From assembly GCF_003716875.1 (NCBI RefSeq), contig NZ_CP033078.1:2604001-2668000 (forward strand): a stretch of 64,000 bases of DNA, read 5' to 3'. Below, one piece after another: positions 1 through 11,146 of this stretch (its first letter is position 1; each line of letters opens with the position of its first letter). This DNA is from Vibrio zhugei (GTDB lineage Bacteria; Pseudomonadota; Gammaproteobacteria; Enterobacterales; Vibrionaceae). Made by a program: the position numbers and the translations under genes. The notes beneath the pieces were generated by a model that was not told the DNA's origin, ran no database searches, and saw only the letters and a list, made by a program, of their open reading frames with translations.

Positions 1-235
1 CGAATGCGCTGCGGACCACCCCTTTGTCACTCAGATGAGTCAGCTCAGTCAAAAAGAAGCTGAAACGGTGAATTACTGTACAGAAGCGCCCTTTCTTCAA
101 GACGTTTGCCCGACTCTCGTACTGGGTCCGGGATCGATTGAGCAAGCGCATCAGCCAGATGAATTCCTCGCCTTCGAGTTTATCGACCCCACCATTGATG
201 TGTTATCTAAGGCGATGTGGAACTATTGTTTTTAA
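1..235 (+). CDS. argE: Acetylornithine deacetylase, C-terminal end (partial)
   Basis: The reading frame enters from outside the window and stops with TAA at 233-235, so only about the last 77 residues are present. The tail contains [20 protein letters not shown], the conserved C-terminal M20 peptidase stretch of ArgE with the His-Gln-Pro-Asp-Glu metal and substrate region. ArgE removes the acetyl group from N-acetylornithine in arginine biosynthesis. The neighbour ppc lies downstream on the same strand after 208 bases, an arrangement I recall from vibrios. The start codon and the catalytic N-terminal half cannot be examined here. Confidence 0.9.
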   Translation, partial: ECAADHPFVTQMSQLSQKEAETVNYCTEAPFLQDVCPTLVLGPGSIEQAHQPDEFLAFEFIDPTIDVLSKAMWNYCF

Positions 236-443
236 CGGCCGCTGGAGACGACCGGCCTCAGTTGGCAATAGAAAATATGCCGCTGAGGTCAGTAAAATCA
301 AGTAAGCCTGTCCCATATCAAGGTAGTGCCGAATTCGGGCGGTATTTACGCGCCTTCATTTGACGAGCAGTCATAAACAAGGTTAGATTGAAGTTCTAAA
401 AAGAACATTGGATGTCATTTTTTAAATACAGGACGACGAGAAC

Positions 444-3077
444 ATGAACGATAATTACGCTGCTCTCAAAAGTAACGTGAGCATGCTGGGGCATCTATTG
501 GGTAAAACTATCCAAGATGCCGATGGCGATGTTATCTTAAAAAAAGTAGAAACAATCAGACAACTGTCTAAATCTGCACGTTCAGGTAATGATGAGGATA
601 GACAACGTCTTATTGAAGAAATTGAAGCTCTTCCCGACGAGCAAATGCCGTCAATCGCCAAAGCCTTCAACCAGTTTCTCAATCTCACCAATATCGCGGA
701 TCAATACCATTCTATTTCTCGTCACTGCGACGCGAATACTCACTCCGTCGATCCTATCGACGCTCTGCTCGAGAAACTCGAAAACAATAACATCAGCAAA
801 CTTGATAGTGCTCAGGCGATCCGTGAGCTCGATATCGAGCTCGTCTTAACCGCGCACCCAACTGAAATCACGCGTCGGACCATGATCAACAAGCTGGTGA
901 AAATTAACGAGTGTCTCTCGGATCTTGAGCTCAGTGAACTGTCACCTAAAGAGCGTCGTCGTACAGAATTGCGCTTAGAGCAATTGATTGCCCAAGCGTG
1001 GCATTCGGATGTGGTGCGCAAACAACGTCCAACGCCGCTTGATGAAGCAAAATCGGGGTTTGCGGTCGTTGAAAACTCGCTTTGGAAAGCCGTTCCTGAT
1101 TTTTTAAGAGACCTCAGTGAACGCTGTCAGACTTATTACGGTGAAGCATTACCGATCGACGCAAGACCGATTCACTTTTCGTCATGGATGGGGGGAGACC
1201 GAGACGGAAATCCGCATGTCACCCATACCATTACCCGTGAAGTGTTACGCATGTCGCGTTGGAAAGCAGCGGATTTATACCTCAGTGATATCAATGAGTT
1301 GATCAGCGAGTTATCGATGATCAAATGCAATGATAAAGTTCGCGAAATGGCGGGAGAAGACGCTCACGAACCCTATCGTGAAATTCTGAAAACATTGCGA
1401 ACTCTACTCCAGCAAACCAAAGATGTCTTGGATGCAAAAATTAACGGCAAAGTCTTAGCCGAGAAAGCCCCACTACGTTATGCCGAGCAGTTATGGGAAC
1501 CCTTGCTCATCTGTTATGAATCGTTACACGAGTGTGGGATGGGAGTAATTGCCAATGGCTCGCTGCTTGATACCTTACGTCGTATCAAAACGTTTGGGGT
1601 TCACCTCGTACAACTCGATATTCGTCAAGAAAGTACACGCCACTCTGATGTCCTGTCCGAACTGACGCGTCACCTTGGGATTGGCGATTATGCCCATTGG
1701 AGTGAACAAGACAAACTGTCTTTCCTCACCACTGAGCTTGCTTCAAAACGTCCACTGCTACCCAATAACTGGCAGCCTTCGGCGGATGTCCAAAAAGTCA
1801 TTGATACGTGTCGAATCGTGGCCTCTCAACCACGAGATGCCTTTGGTGCCTATATTATTTCCATGGCAAGAACCGCATCCGATGTGTTAGCGGTGCATTT
1901 GATTTTACAAGAAGTGGGCTGTCCTTACCGCATTGATGTGTGTCCGTTGTTTGAAACACTCGACGATTTAAACAATGCAGAAGCAGTGACGCAACAGCTG
2001 ATGGACATCGATCTGTATCGTGGTTTTATCAACAACAAACAAATGATCATGATTGGCTATTCTGACTCAGCCAAAGACGCTGGCGGCATGGCCGCAGGTT
2101 GGGCGCAATACCATGCCATGGAGTCATTGGTACGCGTGTGTGAAGAATCCGGTGTTGATTTGCGCCTCTTCCATGGTCGTGGTGGCACCATTGGTCGCGG
2201 CGGTGCGCCTGCGCATGCGGCATTACTATCTCAGCCACCAAGCAGCTTAAAAGGCGGTCTGCGAGTGACGGAACAAGGCGAAATGATCCGTTTCAAATTG
2301 GGATTACCCGAAATTGCAGTCAATAGTTTTAATATGTACGCCAGTGCCATCCTCGAAGCCAATTTATTGCCGCCACCGGCCCCGAAACAAGAATGGCGCG
2401 ATTTAATGGAAGTACTATCGCAAGTCTCATGCGATGCTTACCGCAAAGTGGTACGTGAGCAGCCGGAGTTTGTCCCGTATTTCCGTCAAGCAACGCCTGA
2501 ATTGGAACTCGGCAAGCTCCCTCTCGGGTCGCGTCCATCGAAACGTAATCCGAAAGGCGGGGTGGAAAGTCTGCGAGCCATCCCTTGGATCTTCTCTTGG
2601 AGCCAAAACCGCTTGGTACTCCCTGCTTGGTTAGGGGCTGGTGAAGCCATTCAATATTCCATTGATAAAGGGCATCAAGCCTTGTTGGAAGAGATGTGCC
2701 GTGAATGGCCCTTTTTCTCCACTCGCTTGGGAATGCTCGAAATGGTCTTCACCAAGTGCAATGCCGATATTGCTCAGCATTACGACGAACGTTTAGTGGA
2801 TAAAGAATTACGTCCATTAGGTGAACGCCTGCGAGCACAGTTGAAAAAAGACATTAAAGCCATATTAAATGTCGAAAATAACGATAATTTAATGCAAAGT
2901 GACCCATGGGGCCATGAGTCGATTAACTTACGGAATATTTATGTCGAACCACTCAATATGCTGCAAGCCGAGTTACTCTATCGTACGCGTAAAACCGACA
3001 CGCCTTCTGCCGAATTGGAAGAAGCGTTAATGGCAACCATTGCAGGAATCGCGGCAGGTATGCGAAACACCGGATAA
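444..3077 (+). CDS. ppc: Phosphoenolpyruvate carboxylase
   Basis: An 877-residue protein of normal length for the bacterial family (883 in E. coli). It carboxylates PEP with bicarbonate to oxaloacetate, refilling the TCA cycle during growth on glycolytic substrates. The active-site motif VLTAHPTE places the catalytic His at residue 138, and the second signature [12 protein letters not shown] lies near residue 580. The C-terminus ends in MRNTG, matching the conserved tail that carries active-site and effector contacts. The ATG at 444 follows an AGGA-type ribosome site in CAGGACGACG. It is a soluble cytoplasmic enzyme, probably a homotetramer. No strong terminator was seen after it. Confidence 0.97.
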   Translation: MNDNYAALKSNVSMLGHLLGKTIQDADGDVILKKVETIRQLSKSARSGNDEDRQRLIEEIEALPDEQMPSIAKAFNQFLNLTNIADQYHSISRHCDANTHSVDPIDALLEKLENNNISKLDSAQAIRELDIELVLTAHPTEITRRTMINKLVKINECLSDLELSELSPKERRRTELRLEQLIAQAWHSDVVRKQRPTPLDEAKSGFAVVENSLWKAVPDFLRDLSERCQTYYGEALPIDARPIHFSSWMGGDRDGNPHVTHTITREVLRMSRWKAADLYLSDINELISELSMIKCNDKVREMAGEDAHEPYREILKTLRTLLQQTKDVLDAKINGKVLAEKAPLRYAEQLWEPLLICYESLHECGMGVIANGSLLDTLRRIKTFGVHLVQLDIRQESTRHSDVLSELTRHLGIGDYAHWSEQDKLSFLTTELASKRPLLPNNWQPSADVQKVIDTCRIVASQPRDAFGAYIISMARTASDVLAVHLILQEVGCPYRIDVCPLFETLDDLNNAEAVTQQLMDIDLYRGFINNKQMIMIGYSDSAKDAGGMAAGWAQYHAMESLVRVCEESGVDLRLFHGRGGTIGRGGAPAHAALLSQPPSSLKGGLRVTEQGEMIRFKLGLPEIAVNSFNMYASAILEANLLPPPAPKQEWRDLMEVLSQVSCDAYRKVVREQPEFVPYFRQATPELELGKLPLGSRPSKRNPKGGVESLRAIPWIFSWSQNRLVLPAWLGAGEAIQYSIDKGHQALLEEMCREWPFFSTRLGMLEMVFTKCNADIAQHYDERLVDKELRPLGERLRAQLKKDIKAILNVENNDNLMQSDPWGHESINLRNIYVEPLNMLQAELLYRTRKTDTPSAELEEALMATIAGIAAGMRNTG

Positions 3078-3412
3078 TAATCAGAATATTGTTCTGTAAA
3101 AACCTAAAAGATCGCACTGATTCGGCCTTTTATATTGCCATCATTTCTTTAATGAGAATATTATCAGTTTTTCCCCTTGACTCTCATTGCTGTTCTACTT
3201 TGTGCGTATTATTTAGATATACTAAGTATTCAGACGCGATATTTTCTACTAATTATAAGTCGCATGTCTAGGTGGCAATGGCTTTGAAGATAGTTCATCT
3301 GCACAGCAGGAAGTGCGCCAGGCCGCTTAAACGAACAAATAATAGTGCCATAAGAAGCACGACTGCCGTTTAAGCTCAAATTTAAAGTTTGATTAATACT
3401 TGGATTAAACAC
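3078..3412. other. Intergenic region upstream of aphA
   Basis: This 335-base AT-rich gap separates ppc from aphA. I see no convincing gene: the small frames in it have no ribosome site or family resemblance. In vibrios the aphA leader is a target of quorum-sensing regulators (LuxR/HapR, AphA itself) and of Qrr small RNAs, so this gap should carry those sites, but I could not identify a confident operator by eye. Confidence 0.5.
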
Positions 3413-3952
3413 ATGTCATTACCACACGTAATCCTTACTGTTCTAAGTACACGAGATGCAACTGGATACGATATTACGAAAGAATTTTCAGCAAGCATCG
3501 GATATTTTTGGAAAGCAAGCCATCAACAAGTTTATCGTGAATTGAATAAAATGGGTCAAGACGGCCTCGTCACTTGTGTATTAGAACCACAAGAAGGCAA
3601 GCCGGATCGTAAAGTGTATTCAATCACAGATTCAGGACGCAATGCATTGGGCGAGTGGTTTGATAAGCCAACCAAACACCCAACAGTGCGTGATGAGTTC
3701 AGCGCTAAACTCATGGCTTGTGCAGTACAACCCTCTGCACGTTATCGATTACAGCTAATTGACTTGATTGAAGAATCAAAAAAATTAGTCGAACACTATC
3801 GAGACATTGAAGCGGCGCACTACTCAGCTCCGGCCGAGCTTGGTAAAACTCAACGATTAGAACGACTCACTTTGCGCCGTAATTTACTGCTTCGCGAAGC
3901 TTGGATTGAATGGGCAGAAGAAGCACTCGCTGAACTCGAACCCACCAGCTAA
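3413..3952 (+). CDS. aphA: PadR-family quorum-sensing regulator AphA
   Basis: A 179-residue winged-helix protein starting MSLPHVILTVLSTRDATGYD, which I recognise as nearly identical to Vibrio AphA over its whole length. The N-terminal PadR winged helix covers roughly residues 1-90 (wing around EGKPDRKVYSIT), followed by a C-terminal antiparallel coiled-coil dimerisation domain containing ERLTLRRNLL. AphA is the master regulator at low cell density in vibrios, opposing LuxR/HapR, and in V. cholerae it activates tcpPH with AphB. The ATG at 3413 is preferred over the upstream TTG at 3389 because it gives the family start and length. It sits between ppc and the convergent cysE. This gene is the best taxonomic marker in the window. 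Confidence 0.96.
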   Translation: MSLPHVILTVLSTRDATGYDITKEFSASIGYFWKASHQQVYRELNKMGQDGLVTCVLEPQEGKPDRKVYSITDSGRNALGEWFDKPTKHPTVRDEFSAKLMACAVQPSARYRLQLIDLIEESKKLVEHYRDIEAAHYSAPAELGKTQRLERLTLRRNLLLREAWIEWAEEALAELEPTS

Positions 3953-3965
3953 TGATTGGTAATAT

Positions 3966-4000
3966 AAAAAAAGGATGATGGTCAACATCATCCTTTTTTA
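3966..4000. terminator. Bidirectional rho-independent terminator, aphA/cysE
   Basis: A perfect stem AAGGATGATG / CATCATCCTT with a five-base loop is flanked by an A run on the left and a T run on the right, so it can end both the rightward aphA transcript and the leftward cysE transcript. Confidence 0.9.
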
Positions 4001-4063
4001 ATTCTCTAATACATCCACTCAACGCGAACGCCCGTCTAGGGAGCGGTTCAGGCTGACTGGCAC

Positions 4064-4885
4064 TTAAATGCCATCACCGAACATAAAGTTTTGAGCACGC
4101 CCGCTAAACTGCTGATCCATATCAAAAGAAGGTCTCTCTGACATTGGGCGTCCTACCACTTTAGCTGGGACACCTGCCACAGTGGTGTGTGGAGGAACGG
4201 CTTGAAGTACCACAGAGCAAGAACCAATTTTGGCGCCTTCTCCGACTTCAATATTCCCCAAGATTTTCGCCCCCGCACCAATCATGACGCCTTCGCGAAT
4301 CTTAGGATGACGATCGCCAGATTCTTTGCCAGTCCCACCGAGCGTCACATCTTGCAGGATAGACACATCATCAGCGATCACGGCCGTCTCACCAATCACA
4401 ATCCCAGTGGCATGGTCGAGCATGATACCGCGACCAATCGTCGCCGCTGGGTGGATATCCACTTGGCATGCCACTGAAATTTGGTTTTGAAAATACATGG
4501 CCAGAGCAATCCGTCCTTGTTTCCACAACCAGTTGGCAACGCGATAACCTTGTAAGGCATGGTAGCCCTTTAAATACAGCAGTGGCACTGAGTACATTGA
4601 GACCGCAGGGTCACGATTGACCGTCGCGCAAATATCACACGCCGCGGCATCCGCGATCTGGCTATCGGAAGCAAAAGCTTCTTCAATGACTTCTCGTACC
4701 GCCATCGCTGGCATAGAAGGCGTATTCAGGCGATTGGCGAGAATATAACTTAACGCCGATTTGAGACTATCATGCTTGATGATAGTGGCATGATAAAAAC
4801 TCGCAAGCATGGGCTCTTGCTCTGCTTGCTTGCGAGATTCGTCAATCACATATTTCCAGACTTTTTTTTGTGCACATTGCTTCAT
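4064..4885 (-). CDS. cysE: Serine O-acetyltransferase
   Basis: A 273-residue enzyme that acetylates L-serine with acetyl-CoA to O-acetylserine, the carbon skeleton for cysteine synthesis. The N-terminal helical domain (about 1-140) is followed by the left-handed beta-helix of hexapeptide repeats (about 140-240). The conserved stretches HPAATIGRGIMLDHATGIVI and ILQDVTLGGTGKESGDRHPK carry the catalytic Asp-His and CoA-binding residues. The tail ending FMFGDGI keeps the terminal Ile used to dock into cysteine synthase CysK. It is the last gene of the leftward yibN-secB-gpsA-cysE group. Confidence 0.97.
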   Translation of the reverse strand: MKQCAQKKVWKYVIDESRKQAEQEPMLASFYHATIIKHDSLKSALSYILANRLNTPSMPAMAVREVIEEAFASDSQIADAAACDICATVNRDPAVSMYSVPLLYLKGYHALQGYRVANWLWKQGRIALAMYFQNQISVACQVDIHPAATIGRGIMLDHATGIVIGETAVIADDVSILQDVTLGGTGKESGDRHPKIREGVMIGAGAKILGNIEVGEGAKIGSCSVVLQAVPPHTTVAGVPAKVVGRPMSERPSFDMDQQFSGRAQNFMFGDGI

Positions 4886-4966
4886 AATGAATTCACTCTG
4901 CCCTAAGTTCCCTTAAGACGGACATCGAAATATCCACTGATTAATAATTCGGACACAGGCCTAATC

Positions 4967-6004
4967 TTAGTTTCGCTCAGACTTTTTATCGCGCGCTAAG
5001 AGATCTTGAGCAGCAACGTGAGCATCTTTGCCTTGATATAGTACCTGATAGATCTGTTCAACGATCGGCATCTCTACTCCGACTCGCTGAGCCAGCAGCC
5101 ACACTTCTTTGGTATTACGATAACCTTCAACCACTTGGCCAATTTCTTCTTGAGCCACATCGACATCCTTGCCGGCACCTAATGCCAAACCAAAACGTCG
5201 GTTACGGGATTGGTTATCCGTGCAGGTTAACACTAAATCCCCCAGCCCTGCCATGCCCATAAAGGTTTCGGTGTGTGCGCCTAACGCACTGCCTAAACGA
5301 GTCATTTCAGCCAAGCCGCGAGTGATGAGTGCCGTACGCGCATTCGCACCAAAACCAATACCATCGGACATCCCTGCACCAATGGCAATCACATTCTTCA
5401 CCGCGCCCCCCAGTTGCATGCCGATAAAGTCATCGTTGGCGTAGACACGAAAGGAGCGACTGCAGTGAATTTTCTCTTGTAAATCCTGTAAAAAATCCGC
5501 ATCAGGAGAGGCAACAGAAATGGCCGTTGGCATCCCTTTCGCGAGTTCTTTTGCAAACGTAGGTCCGGAGAGAACCGCAAGAGAATACGTATCCCCCAGC
5601 ACGTCAAACACCACATCTTGTAACAAGCGACCGGTACCCGGCTCTAAGCCTTTGGTTGCCCAACAAATACGAGTGTCGGCACGCAAAAATGGCTTCATGT
5701 TCGTCAACACAACATCAAACACATGGCTTGGCACCACCACCAGCACATCACGACATGCTTGCAGTGCCCGCTGCAAATCAGACTCAATAATGAGTGACTC
5801 AGGAAAAGGCGCATCCGGTAAGAAAGCATGATTGGCGCGGTCCGTTTCTAACTGTGCCATCGCCTCTGGGTTATGACCCCAAAGTACCACATTTTCACCA
5901 TTACGAGCCAAAGAAATCGCCAACGCAGTGCCATAAGAGCCTGCACCGATGACCACCATCGAAATGGGTTTGCCGTAAGAATTATGTATTTGTGAATCTT
6001 GCAT
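4967..6004 (-). CDS. gpsA: Glycerol-3-phosphate dehydrogenase [NAD(P)+]
   Basis: A 345-residue soluble dehydrogenase that reduces dihydroxyacetone phosphate to sn-glycerol 3-phosphate, the backbone for phospholipids. The Rossmann motif GAGSYG is at residues 20-25; the catalytic Lys lies in [14 protein letters not shown], and [13 protein letters not shown] and [13 protein letters not shown] stretches are typical of GpsA. The chosen ATG at 6004 has AGGC spaced eight bases upstream; a later Met at residue 16 would cut close to the Rossmann fold. It lies 81 bases upstream of cysE and downstream of secB on the same strand, the usual secB-gpsA-cysE order of enteric and Vibrio genomes. Confidence 0.97.
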   Translation of the reverse strand: MQDSQIHNSYGKPISMVVIGAGSYGTALAISLARNGENVVLWGHNPEAMAQLETDRANHAFLPDAPFPESLIIESDLQRALQACRDVLVVVPSHVFDVVLTNMKPFLRADTRICWATKGLEPGTGRLLQDVVFDVLGDTYSLAVLSGPTFAKELAKGMPTAISVASPDADFLQDLQEKIHCSRSFRVYANDDFIGMQLGGAVKNVIAIGAGMSDGIGFGANARTALITRGLAEMTRLGSALGAHTETFMGMAGLGDLVLTCTDNQSRNRRFGLALGAGKDVDVAQEEIGQVVEGYRNTKEVWLLAQRVGVEMPIVEQIYQVLYQGKDAHVAAQDLLARDKKSERN

Positions 6005-6120
6005 AGCGTTGCCTGACGGAGAGGGAATAGAAATAAGAGTCTAAAACAAAAACGCACATCGCATCGCTATAAAACAATGACGGTGTGCATTTTTATCATA
6101 TTTGAGAGTGAGACCAACGC

Positions 6121-6579
6121 TTAAGCGTCGAGTTCAACACCTTGCTCTGCTGCTTGCTGCTGCAAGTAGTTCATGAACAACGCGTCAAAGTTCACTGGCG
6201 CCAAGTTAAGCTGAGGGAACGTGCCTTTCACTACGAGGCTAGAAATCGTTTCACGTGCGTACGGGAACAAAATGTTCGGGCAGAATGCGCCTAGGCAGTG
6301 AGCAAGTTGACCTTCTTCCATTTGCTCTGCGGTGAAAATACCCGCTTGTTGCACTTCACATAGGAAAGCCGTGTCTTCTGCATTTTTCACAGTCACAGTC
6401 AAACGCAGAACCACTTCATAAGTGGACTCACCCAGTTCACGGCTTTGCGTATCCAGATCCAAGTTCACATCAGGGTTCCAATCATGTTGGAATACTTCTG
6501 GTGAGTTTGGCGCTTCGAAAGACACATCTTTTAGGTAGATGCGTTGAATTGTGAAGTTTTGTTGTGCTTCTTCAGCCAT
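6121..6579 (-). CDS. secB: Protein-export chaperone SecB
   Basis: A tetrameric cytosolic chaperone that holds precursor proteins unfolded and hands them to SecA for translocation. The 152-residue protein begins [20 protein letters not shown] and contains the conserved [10 protein letters not shown] and [14 protein letters not shown] stretches. An in-frame ATG six bases upstream (6585) is possible, but AAGGA is spaced properly only for the ATG at 6579. The gene follows the rhodanese gene and precedes gpsA. E. coli has grxC between yibN and secB; that gene is missing here. Confidence 0.95.
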   Translation of the reverse strand: MAEEAQQNFTIQRIYLKDVSFEAPNSPEVFQHDWNPDVNLDLDTQSRELGESTYEVVLRLTVTVKNAEDTAFLCEVQQAGIFTAEQMEEGQLAHCLGAFCPNILFPYARETISSLVVKGTFPQLNLAPVNFDALFMNYLQQQAAEQGVELDA

Positions 6580-6746
6580 TGTCATGTCCTTAATTCGATT
6601 TTATTCGGGTCAAAATAACGTTCTAGAGATTATCGAAGAGCTCCGCAAATAACGATTCGTGAGCGGCAATACGCGGTACACATCACAGAACCATGCGTGA
6701 CACGCTCACTTTTTCATCGACAATCTCGAAACCTGTTGCGGGATAT

Positions 6747-7181
6747 TTACTTCTTACCGCGAACAAGTGGTAGATTTGCTTCATTCCAAGAAATGAGGCC
6801 GCTTTTCAATACACTGACTTGTTCGAAACCAGCTTTAGTCAGCACGTCGGCTGTTTGCTGAGCGGTTTGGCCAGTTTTGCACACAAGAACAATCGGATCC
6901 GACTTGTGGCTTTCAATTCCAGCAAAATTCCCTTCTTTTAAATCCGCCGCTTTGATATTGATCGCACCGGCAATGTGGCCACGCTTAAACTCTTCTCGGC
7001 TACGGATATCCAGCACAAGCCCATTTTCACGGTTGGTTAAGTTGGTTAACTCTGAGGGCGACACTGTCTTAAACGAACGAGTCGCTGACTTGTAGTAGCT
7101 AAAGATCAATGCGCCGGCTAAGCCTACCCAAACGACCGATAAAACTAAATGTTCATGGAAAAAATCAATGTACTCTGACAT
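6747..7181 (-). CDS. yibN: Membrane-anchored rhodanese-domain protein (YibN-like)
   Basis: A 144-residue protein with one N-terminal membrane helix (about residues 12-29) and a cytoplasmic rhodanese domain (about 40-140). The active-site loop is CKTGQT with the sulfur-carrying Cys at residue 101, and LDIRSREEF is the conserved rhodanese strand. Such domains carry sulfane sulfur, but the physiological acceptor of YibN is not established. Its position directly upstream of secB-gpsA-cysE is conserved with E. coli yibN, which supports the name; a link to cysteine or sulfur metabolism is only suggested by the neighbouring cysE. Confidence 0.88.
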   Translation of the reverse strand: MSEYIDFFHEHLVLSVVWVGLAGALIFSYYKSATRSFKTVSPSELTNLTNRENGLVLDIRSREEFKRGHIAGAINIKAADLKEGNFAGIESHKSDPIVLVCKTGQTAQQTADVLTKAGFEQVSVLKSGLISWNEANLPLVRGKK

Positions 7182-7310
7182 ATTCTGAGCTCTTTCAGTA
7201 GCGGTTCAAAAACAGAGTAGAAGTATACCGAGGTTACCCGCATGACGCGAGCCCTTACCATGCATTAAGCAGGCGAAACTCATCGGTATCGGCTCAAACT
7301 GAGATCTCAA

Positions 7311-8294
7311 TTAGGCACGTGGAAAAGGAAACGCTGTGACCTTATCAATATGGTCCTCACCTAACGCCAGCATGATCAAACGATCAATTCCCAGTGCAAC
7401 GCCCGCGCATTGCGGTAATCCATGCTCTAATGCCGCTAATAAATGCTCGTCTATCGGCTGAGCATTGAGTCCCATGGCTAAGCGTTTTTGATTATCGGCA
7501 TCAAAACGGGCTCGCTGCTCTTGCGGGTTATCGAGCTCATGGAATCCGTTCGCCAACTCAATGCCTTTAAAATACACTTCAAACCGCTCCGCCACCCGAC
7601 TATCCAATGGGCTGATCTTCGCTAACGCGGCCTGTGAGGCTGGAAAGTCATAAACAAAAGCGGGCACTGTTTGTCCTATCTTAGGCTCAACGCCGACACT
7701 AAAGAGCAATTGTAATAACGTGTCTCTATCCGTTTCATTCTCGGTAATATCGGCCAAGCCAAGTGCACCGGCCTGACTCTTCAGCTCGTCCATAGGCGCC
7801 TCTAGCGGGCACACCCCCAGTGTCGTGAGAAACGCATCTTGATACGTCATCCACTCAGCCGGTTCTGTCCCGAGAACCTCCATTAACAGTTGATCCATTT
7901 CCGCCATCAGTTCTCGGTGCGTAAAACCCACGCGATACCACTCGAGCATGGTGAACTCAGGGTTGTGATAGCGGCCATTCTCTTCATTGCGAAACGCTTT
8001 GTTGATTTGATAAATCGAGCCACTCCCTGCGGCCAATAAGCGCTTCATGTGATACTCCGGGCTCGTCATTAAATACACCGCCTGCCCTTTAGCATAATCG
8101 GGACCAATAAACTCAGTCTTAAACGCATGAAGATGAATGTCCGTCACGGTGGCATGACTTAATGCAGGTGTATCAACTTCGAGAACATCACGCGCGCAAA
8201 AAAACTGGCGAATGGTCTGTAAGAGCGCGGCTCGCGCTTTTAATTGTTCAATCGACGCGGTTGGCGTCCAACGGTGAATCTGTGATGACGGCAT
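7311..8294 (-). CDS. epmA: EF-P--(R)-beta-lysine ligase
   Basis: A 327-residue paralogue of the catalytic domain of lysyl-tRNA synthetase without the anticodon-binding domain (E. coli 325). It activates (R)-beta-lysine and attaches it to Lys34 of elongation factor P. Class II synthetase motifs are visible: motif 2 around [20 protein letters not shown] and motif 3 near [15 protein letters not shown]. The ATG at 8294 has AAGG about seven bases upstream and gives the family N-terminus; an in-frame ATG at 8321 adds nine unmatched residues. Its substrate efp and the aminomutase gene epmB lie 5-6 kb to the right. It is divergent from frdA, as the E. coli gene is. Confidence 0.95.
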   Translation of the reverse strand: MPSSQIHRWTPTASIEQLKARAALLQTIRQFFCARDVLEVDTPALSHATVTDIHLHAFKTEFIGPDYAKGQAVYLMTSPEYHMKRLLAAGSGSIYQINKAFRNEENGRYHNPEFTMLEWYRVGFTHRELMAEMDQLLMEVLGTEPAEWMTYQDAFLTTLGVCPLEAPMDELKSQAGALGLADITENETDRDTLLQLLFSVGVEPKIGQTVPAFVYDFPASQAALAKISPLDSRVAERFEVYFKGIELANGFHELDNPQEQRARFDADNQKRLAMGLNAQPIDEHLLAALEHGLPQCAGVALGIDRLIMLALGEDHIDKVTAFPFPRA

Positions 8295-8613
8295 GGAGGA
8301 CCTTTTGGTGGATGTCTGCATATAAGTAAGTAACCCTTCAACACGTTTACAATACGAGTAAAAGAGATCTCTATCACATTTATCTGTGACGTTAATGTTC
8401 CTAAATTAAAGACCGAAGTAAATACCCTTTTGAATCAATTTTTGCCTACGAGACTTTCCATACACTACGCCTAGAAGATGAAAAAACGTATGTGTTGCTC
8501 ACAATTTGATGCCTTTGACAACTCAATACCCATCATGGTGACAGCCCATTACCACACTGGTACGAGCAAAGAATCTCTGGACCAGTTTTACACTCATTAC
8601 TGGGAGGATAACT
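8295..8613. other. epmA/frdA divergent intergenic region with two palindromes
   Basis: This 319-base region must hold the promoters of epmA and the frd operon. It contains a perfect 10-base palindrome AGAGATCTCT at 8363-8372 and, right next to it, TCACA-N6-TGTGA at 8374-8389. The second has CRP-like half-sites in reversed order, so it is not a CRP site. I could not find a clear FNR site (TTGAT-N4-ATCAA), although the frd operon is expected to be anaerobically controlled. No small gene is supported. Confidence 0.45.
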
Positions 8614-10407
8614 GTGAAAACAATCACCACAGATATCGCAATTATCGGTGCTGGTGGCGCAGGTCTTCGTACCGCCATTGCCGCAGCAGAAGCCAACCCT
8701 GACATGGAAATCGCTTTAATTTCTAAAGTGTATCCCATGCGTTCTCATACCGTGGCAGCCGAAGGTGGTTCTGCCGCCGTCGTCAAAGAGGAAGATTCAC
8801 TCGACAATCACTTCAACGATACCGTAGGTGGCGGCGATTGGCTGTGTGATCAAGACGTCGTTGACTATTTTGTCTCCCACTCGACCAATGAAATGATCCA
8901 AATGGAGCATTGGGGATGCCCATGGAGCCGAAAAGAAAACGGTGACGTCAATGTCCGTCGCTTCGGTGGCATGAAAATCGAGCGTACTTGGTTTGCCGCT
9001 GATAAAACGGGCTTCCATATGCTACATACGCTTTTTCAAACGTCAATCAAGTACAGCAATATAAAACGCTTTGATGAATACTTTGTCGTCGATCTCATTA
9101 AGCACGAAGGCGAAATTCAAGGTCTTGTTTGCCTGCATATGTCCGAAGGCGAGCTTGTGGTGATTAAAGCCAAATCGGTCGTCTTAGCCACAGGGGGCGC
9201 TGGCCGAGTTTATCACTGTAATACCAATGGCGGCATCGTCACGGGTGATGGTATGGCTCTGGCCTATCGTCATGGTATCCCATTGCGAGACATGGAGTTT
9301 GTTCAATACCACCCAACAGGACTGCCAGGTACAGGGATCTTAATGACTGAAGGTTGCCGCGGTGAAGGCGGTATCATCGTCAATAAACACGGTTATCGTT
9401 ACCTGCAAGACTACGGGATGGGACCGGAAACGCCCGTCGGCCAACCCAAAAACAAATACATGGAATTGGGCCCACGTGACAAAGTCTCACAAGCATTCTG
9501 GCACGAACAGCAAAAAGGCAACACCATTGAACACCCGCTTGGCGATGTGGTTCTGCTCGATTTACGCCATTTAGGGGAAGATTACCTACATGAGCGCCTG
9601 CCTTTCATCTGCGAGCTGGCGAAAGCCTACGTGAATGTTGATCCCGCGAAAGAGCCGATTCCTATCCGCCCTACCGTGCATTACACCATGGGCGGCATTG
9701 AAGCCAACCTCAATTGTGAAACCCGTATTAAAGGTCTGTATGCCGTGGGCGAGTGTGCCTCATCAGGCTTGCACGGAGCCAACCGTTTAGGCTCGAACTC
9801 CTTGGCCGAATTTGTCGTGTTTGGTCGAGTAGCCGGAGAAAACGCCGTCGAACATGCCAATGCCTTCACCGGCTGGAACGAAGACGCCATTCAATCACAA
9901 GTCGCCGCCGTACAAGCGCGTATTGAAGCACTCATGACGCAAGAAGGTGATGAAAACTGGGCCGATATCCGTACAGAAATGGGGCACAGCATGGAAGCGG
10001 GCTGTGGTATTTACCGCGAAGAGCACTTGATGCAACAAACCATGGATAAAATCAAAGAGCTCAAAGAGCGCTATCAACGCATTAGCATCAAAGACAAAGG
10101 CAAGGTCTTTAACACCGACCTACTGTACGCCATTGAAGTCGGGTATGGCTTAGATGTGGCAGAAGCGATGGTGCACTCCGCCTTCCAACGTAAAGAATCT
10201 CGCGGCGCTCACCAACGCCTTGATGAAGGCTGCCAAACTCGTGATGACACACACTATCTAAAACATACGTTGGCGTTCTACGATGCAGGGCAGTCGCCTC
10301 GCATTGATTACAGCCCTGTAACCATCACTAAATCTCAACCTCAAGAGCGCTTATATGGTGATGCCGCAGAAAAAGCCGCTCAAAAAGCGAGCGCGGAGGA
10401 GAAATAA
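8614..10407 (+). CDS. frdA: Fumarate reductase flavoprotein subunit
   Basis: A 597-residue catalytic subunit of quinol:fumarate reductase, which reduces fumarate to succinate at the end of anaerobic electron transport on the cytoplasmic face of the inner membrane. The N-terminal FAD-binding GAGGAGLR is at residues 12-19, and His45 in [10 protein letters not shown] is the expected covalent FAD attachment residue. The active-site region [20 protein letters not shown] and the capping stretch [12 protein letters not shown] are intact. The start is GTG at 8614, preceded by GGAGGA at 8602-8607. It heads the frdABCD operon; frdB starts one base after its stop codon. Confidence 0.98.
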   Translation: MKTITTDIAIIGAGGAGLRTAIAAAEANPDMEIALISKVYPMRSHTVAAEGGSAAVVKEEDSLDNHFNDTVGGGDWLCDQDVVDYFVSHSTNEMIQMEHWGCPWSRKENGDVNVRRFGGMKIERTWFAADKTGFHMLHTLFQTSIKYSNIKRFDEYFVVDLIKHEGEIQGLVCLHMSEGELVVIKAKSVVLATGGAGRVYHCNTNGGIVTGDGMALAYRHGIPLRDMEFVQYHPTGLPGTGILMTEGCRGEGGIIVNKHGYRYLQDYGMGPETPVGQPKNKYMELGPRDKVSQAFWHEQQKGNTIEHPLGDVVLLDLRHLGEDYLHERLPFICELAKAYVNVDPAKEPIPIRPTVHYTMGGIEANLNCETRIKGLYAVGECASSGLHGANRLGSNSLAEFVVFGRVAGENAVEHANAFTGWNEDAIQSQVAAVQARIEALMTQEGDENWADIRTEMGHSMEAGCGIYREEHLMQQTMDKIKELKERYQRISIKDKGKVFNTDLLYAIEVGYGLDVAEAMVHSAFQRKESRGAHQRLDEGCQTRDDTHYLKHTLAFYDAGQSPRIDYSPVTITKSQPQERLYGDAAEKAAQKASAEEK

Positions 10408-10408
10408 T

Positions 10409-11143
10409 ATGTCCAACATTAAAGCAGTGACTATTTTGCGCTACGATCCGGCCACTGACCATGAGCCCCATCTGCAAACCTTTGACGTTCCTTACGATGA
10501 CACCATGTCGGTCTTAGATGCGATTGGTTACATCAAAGATAACCTCGACAAAGATCTATCCTATCGCTGGTCGTGCCGTATGGCGATATGCGGCTCTTGC
10601 GGCATGATGGTCAATAATGTGCCGAAGCTGGCCTGCAAAGCCTTTCTCCGCGATTACCCGAATGGCGTGACGCTAGAACCGCTCGCGAATTTCCCGATTG
10701 AGAAAGATTTGATTGTCGACATGACCCCATTCATCGAGCGCTTAGAAGCCATCAAACCGTATATTTTAGGCAATGATCGCACCGTTGAAGAAGGGACCAA
10801 CCGACAAACTCCCGAACAAATGGCACGTTACAAGCAGTTTGCGGCCTGCATTAACTGTGGATTGTGTTATGCCGCCTGCCCGCAGTTTGGCTTAAACCCA
10901 GACTTTTTAGGCCCAGCCGCGCTCACCTTAGCGCACCGTTATAACCTAGATACGCGTGATAACGGCAAAGCGGAACGGATGAAATTGATCAACGGAGATA
11001 ACGGCGCTTGGGGCTGCACCTTTGTGGGCTACTGCTCTGAAGTGTGTCCTAAACACGTGGATCCTGCTGCAGCGGTCAACCAAGGCAAAGTGGAGTCGAC
11101 CAAAGATTTCATGATTGCCATGTTAAAACCACAGGAGGCCTAA
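10409..11143 (+). CDS. frdB: Fumarate reductase iron-sulfur subunit
   Basis: A 244-residue subunit that carries electrons from the membrane quinol site to FrdA. The N-terminal plant-type ferredoxin domain has the [2Fe-2S] ligands in [13 protein letters not shown] with a later Cys in KLACKAF; the C-terminal domain has [13 protein letters not shown] and [14 protein letters not shown] for the [4Fe-4S] and [3Fe-4S] clusters. The ATG at 10409 follows GGAGGA at 10395-10400, inside the end of frdA; a longer frame reading back into frdA is not conserved. Nearly overlapping frdA indicates translational coupling. Confidence 0.98.
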   Translation: MSNIKAVTILRYDPATDHEPHLQTFDVPYDDTMSVLDAIGYIKDNLDKDLSYRWSCRMAICGSCGMMVNNVPKLACKAFLRDYPNGVTLEPLANFPIEKDLIVDMTPFIERLEAIKPYILGNDRTVEEGTNRQTPEQMARYKQFAACINCGLCYAACPQFGLNPDFLGPAALTLAHRYNLDTRDNGKAERMKLINGDNGAWGCTFVGYCSEVCPKHVDPAAAVNQGKVESTKDFMIAMLKPQEA

Positions 11144-11146
11144 GTG

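Noticed and set aside
3089..3271. A 60-codon frame between ppc and aphA
   Set aside because: No ribosome site, no recognisable domain, AT-rich promoter-like DNA; probably chance.
3078..3412. LuxR/HapR or AphA operator upstream of aphA
   Set aside because: Such sites are expected from Vibrio biology, but no sequence there matched well enough by eye to place one.
8374..8389. CRP site in the frd promoter region (TCACA-N6-TGTGA)
   Set aside because: The half-sites are in reversed order relative to the CRP consensus TGTGA-N6-TCACA, so CRP would not recognise it.
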